The notes below the pieces were generated by a model that saw only the letters and a program-made list of their open reading frames with translations, was not told the DNA's origin and did not search any database. The position numbers were made by a program, and so were the translations under genes. Shown here in pieces: positions 5,487 to 6,962 of a stretch of 6,962 bases of DNA (within the stretch, counting starts at the first letter, position 1; each line of letters begins with the position of its first letter). Location: the NCBI GenBank assembly GCA_029942205.1, contig JAOZTL010000165.1, positions 1 through 6,962 of the forward strand, written 5' to 3'. The DNA is from Bacteroidales bacterium. GTDB taxonomy: Bacteria > Bacteroidota > Bacteroidia > Bacteroidales > JAOZTL01.

Positions 5487-6656
5487 ATGAAAAAACACAC
5501 ATTATTTTTTATATTTTTTTCTATCGCTATTTTTATAAATTTAAGCACTAAAGCACAAGAAAAATACAAAACATTCACTGCTGACGATAGTTTACAGTTC
5601 TATAAAAATACCCAATTTCATCAAGCTGTAAAGTTGAAAAAAACGACTTTCGTGTACGGTGCTAAACCCAAAAATATCATACTTTTCATAGGCGATGGCA
5701 TGGGTACAGACCACGTATTTGCAGCGTATACTGCCAATAAAGGCGTTTTAAACATAATGAATATGCCATTCGTGGGATTCTCAAAAACCCAAGCAGCAAA
5801 TAATTATATTACCGATTCGGCAGCTGGTGGTACAGCTATTGCATGTGGACAAAAAACCAAAAATGGTGCGATTGGCGTTGATGCTAAAGGAAATACGATA
5901 AAAAACATCTGCGAATATGCCAAAGAAAAACAATTATCAACAGGACTTATATCCACTTCTGCTATTACACATGCAACACCTGCTTCTTTTATTGCACATC
6001 AATTATCCCGACGAATGTACGAAGACATCGCTGCTGATTTTCTCCAAATAAACATCGATTTGTTCATTGGAGGTGGTTTGAAGTTTTTTGATAAACGTAC
6101 CGATAAACGAGTATTAACCAACGAATTGAAAGAAAAAGGCTATCAGATAGCTTTTTCAACTGCCGACATGATGAAAATAACAAAAACGCCAATGGCTGTT
6201 CTGCTTGACTCGGGACATCTCGATAGAGTTTCCGAAGGTATCGTTTTTTTGTCGAAAGCAGTAAAAAAATCAACGCAGCTACTAAGTAAAAATAAAAAAG
6301 GCTTTTTCTTGATGGTCGAAGGCTCGCAAATAGATTGGGGAGCACACCAAAATAATACAAGCTACATCATCGAAGAACTACTGGATATGGACAAAGCCGT
6401 AGGGGGTGCTCTCAAATTTGCTGAAAAAAACAAAGAAACTCTGGTTGTTGTAACATCCGACCACGAAACTGGCGGTATGGCTATTAATGATGGAAATATT
6501 CAAACTGGCGAAGTATACGGACGCTACACAAGTAGCAGGCATACAGCTACTATGGTGCCTGTTTTTGCTTATGGTCCTGGAGCAGAATTATTTTCTGGCG
6601 TATACGAAAATACCGAATTGTTTCAAAAAATAATACTTTTACTCAATCTGAAATGA
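5487..6656 (+). CDS. Exported alkaline phosphatase (PhoA superfamily)
   Basis: This 389-residue alkaline phosphatase hydrolyses phosphomonoesters outside the cytoplasm, releasing phosphate and, from NMPs, nucleosides. Residues 1-23 form a signal peptide: Lys-Lys, a hydrophobic core of about 15 residues, then STKA before QEK. It has no lipobox Cys. The full catalytic set is visible with E. coli PhoA equivalents: D70 in GDGMG (D51), S111 in TDSAAGG (S102 nucleophile), T164 in HATPAS (T155), R175 (R166), E278, D283 and H287 in VEGSQIDWGAH (E322, D327, H331), D325 and H326 in TSDHETGG (D369, H370), and H352 in SRHTA (H412). H162 replaces E. coli D153 and W284 replaces K328, as in mammalian-type and several marine enzymes. 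It is shorter than E. coli PhoA (471), mostly in the C-terminal half. No Pho box was identified. A terminator follows 60 bp downstream. Confidence 0.95.
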   Translation: MKKHTLFFIFFSIAIFINLSTKAQEKYKTFTADDSLQFYKNTQFHQAVKLKKTTFVYGAKPKNIILFIGDGMGTDHVFAAYTANKGVLNIMNMPFVGFSKTQAANNYITDSAAGGTAIACGQKTKNGAIGVDAKGNTIKNICEYAKEKQLSTGLISTSAITHATPASFIAHQLSRRMYEDIAADFLQINIDLFIGGGLKFFDKRTDKRVLTNELKEKGYQIAFSTADMMKITKTPMAVLLDSGHLDRVSEGIVFLSKAVKKSTQLLSKNKKGFFLMVEGSQIDWGAHQNNTSYIIEELLDMDKAVGGALKFAEKNKETLVVVTSDHETGGMAINDGNIQTGEVYGRYTSSRHTATMVPVFAYGPGAELFSGVYENTELFQKIILLLNLK

Positions 6657-6716
6657 AATAATCTCAATTGAAATTGAAAATCGCCCAAAATTGTGTTTTA
6701 AGAATAAATAATTTTC

Positions 6717-6742
6717 GCTATTTTCGGAATAAAATAGCTTTT
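6717..6742 (+). terminator. Intrinsic terminator after the alkaline phosphatase gene
   Basis: GCTATTTT (6717-6724) and AAAATAGC (6731-6738) form a perfect 8-bp stem with loop CGGAAT, followed by TTTT. The stem is AT-rich but complete, and lies 60 bp after the phosphatase stop. It is the only convincing intrinsic terminator in the plus-strand block, so it probably ends the whole LOG-to-phosphatase unit. Confidence 0.72.
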
Positions 6743-6839
6743 CTTCATCCTTTAATAAAAAAACACAATTCGTATCTTATTGTATTTTAAGCACTTTGAA
6801 GTTTTTTGAAAAAAAAATACATTTTTTTGAATAATAATA

Positions 6840-6869
6840 TTGCAGATTACAAATAAAGCTCTATATTTG
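6840..6869 (+). promoter_or_regulatory. Bacteroidetes housekeeping promoter for tRNA-Val
   Basis: TTG at 6840-6842 and TATATTTG at 6862-6869 are separated by 19 nt, an exact match to the Bacteroidetes consensus TTG-N17-23-TAnnTTTG. The start of transcription would fall near 6875, about 33 nt before the mature tRNA. The 97 bp between the terminator and this promoter (6743-6839) is AT-rich and shows nothing further. Confidence 0.78.
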
Positions 6870-6874
6870 CATCC

Positions 6875-6898
6875 GCAATCACGAAATAAAAGTGTTGC
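6875..6898 (+). other. Hairpin in the tRNA 5' leader
   Basis: GCAATCAC (6875-6882) pairs with GTGTTGC (6892-6898) as a 7-bp stem with one bulged T, enclosing GAAATAAAA. It begins at about the predicted transcription start and ends 9 nt before the tRNA. It may stabilise the precursor 5' end or space the RNase P site. This is an inference from base pairing only. Confidence 0.35.
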
Positions 6899-6907
6899 AA
6901 AAATAAA

Positions 6908-6962
6908 GGGCGATTAGCTCAGTTGGTTCAGAGCACTTGGTTTACACCCAAGGGGTCATAAG
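6908..6962 (+). tRNA. tRNA-Val(TAC), 3' end beyond window
   Basis: The acceptor strand GGGCGAT (6908-6914) is followed by TA, the D arm GCTC-AGTTGGTTCA-GAGC (6917-6934), and the anticodon arm CTTGG-TTTACAC-CCAAG (6936-6952) with anticodon TAC at 6943-6945. Then come the variable loop GGGTC and the start of the T stem (ATAAG). The window ends there, so the T loop, acceptor 3' strand and CCA status cannot be seen. The UAC anticodon reads GUA and, with usual wobble modification, other valine codons. More tRNA genes may follow. Confidence 0.95.

Noticed and set aside
6064..6360. A 98-codon minus-strand open frame
   Set aside because: It lies wholly inside the alkaline phosphatase gene, antisense to residues carrying the VEGSQIDWGAH metal site. 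It has no independent support.
6663..6676. Inverted repeat TCAATTGAAATTGA after the alkaline phosphatase stop
   Set aside because: It gives only a 5-bp AT stem followed by A residues, not T. The 8-bp hairpin at 6717-6742 is the better terminator.

Overview
The window is AT-rich chromosomal DNA that looks like a member of the Bacteroidetes (Bacteroidota). Three things suggest this: a textbook Bacteroidetes promoter (TTG, 19 nt, TAnnTTTG) in front of a tRNA gene, AT-rich start regions almost without Shine-Dalgarno sequences, and a roughly 555-residue nucleoside kinase with a ThrRS-like N-terminus, an architecture I associate with that phylum. This placement is inference. I cannot name the genus.

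Layout. On the minus strand, reading leftward, lie a YtfP/AIG2-type gamma-glutamylcyclotransferase-like gene (932-1456) and then an Nramp-superfamily transporter that runs off the left edge (1-844). A 487-bp divergent intergenic region (1457-1943) separates them from four plus-strand genes: a LOG/TIGR00730 nucleotide phosphoribohydrolase (1944-2531), a calcineurin-type metallophosphoesterase (2725-3648), a nucleoside (uridine-type) kinase (3709-5376) and an exported alkaline phosphatase (5487-6656). A hairpin-plus-T-run terminator (6717-6742) closes this block. A strong promoter then drives a tRNA-Val(TAC) gene that is cut by the right edge.

How the genes relate. The four plus-strand genes share a nucleotide/phosphate theme: base release from NMPs, phosphoester hydrolysis, nucleoside phosphorylation, and phosphate or nucleoside release outside the cytoplasm. 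They are co-oriented, with gaps of 193, 60 and 110 bp, and I see no terminator until the end of the block. A shared salvage role is plausible but not shown.

The least expected content is non-coding. A 149-bp MITE-like element with 19-bp terminal inverted repeats lies just upstream of the LOG gene. Three related, diverged sequences follow the next three genes, each beginning exactly at the TAA stop codon with a shared ~34-nt motif. Two of these elements end in a copy of TAATTTTG, which matches the Bacteroidetes -7 box and faces the next gene. The second item of interest is the transporter, which has the Nramp fold signature but has lost all the canonical metal-ligand residues in TM1 and TM6.
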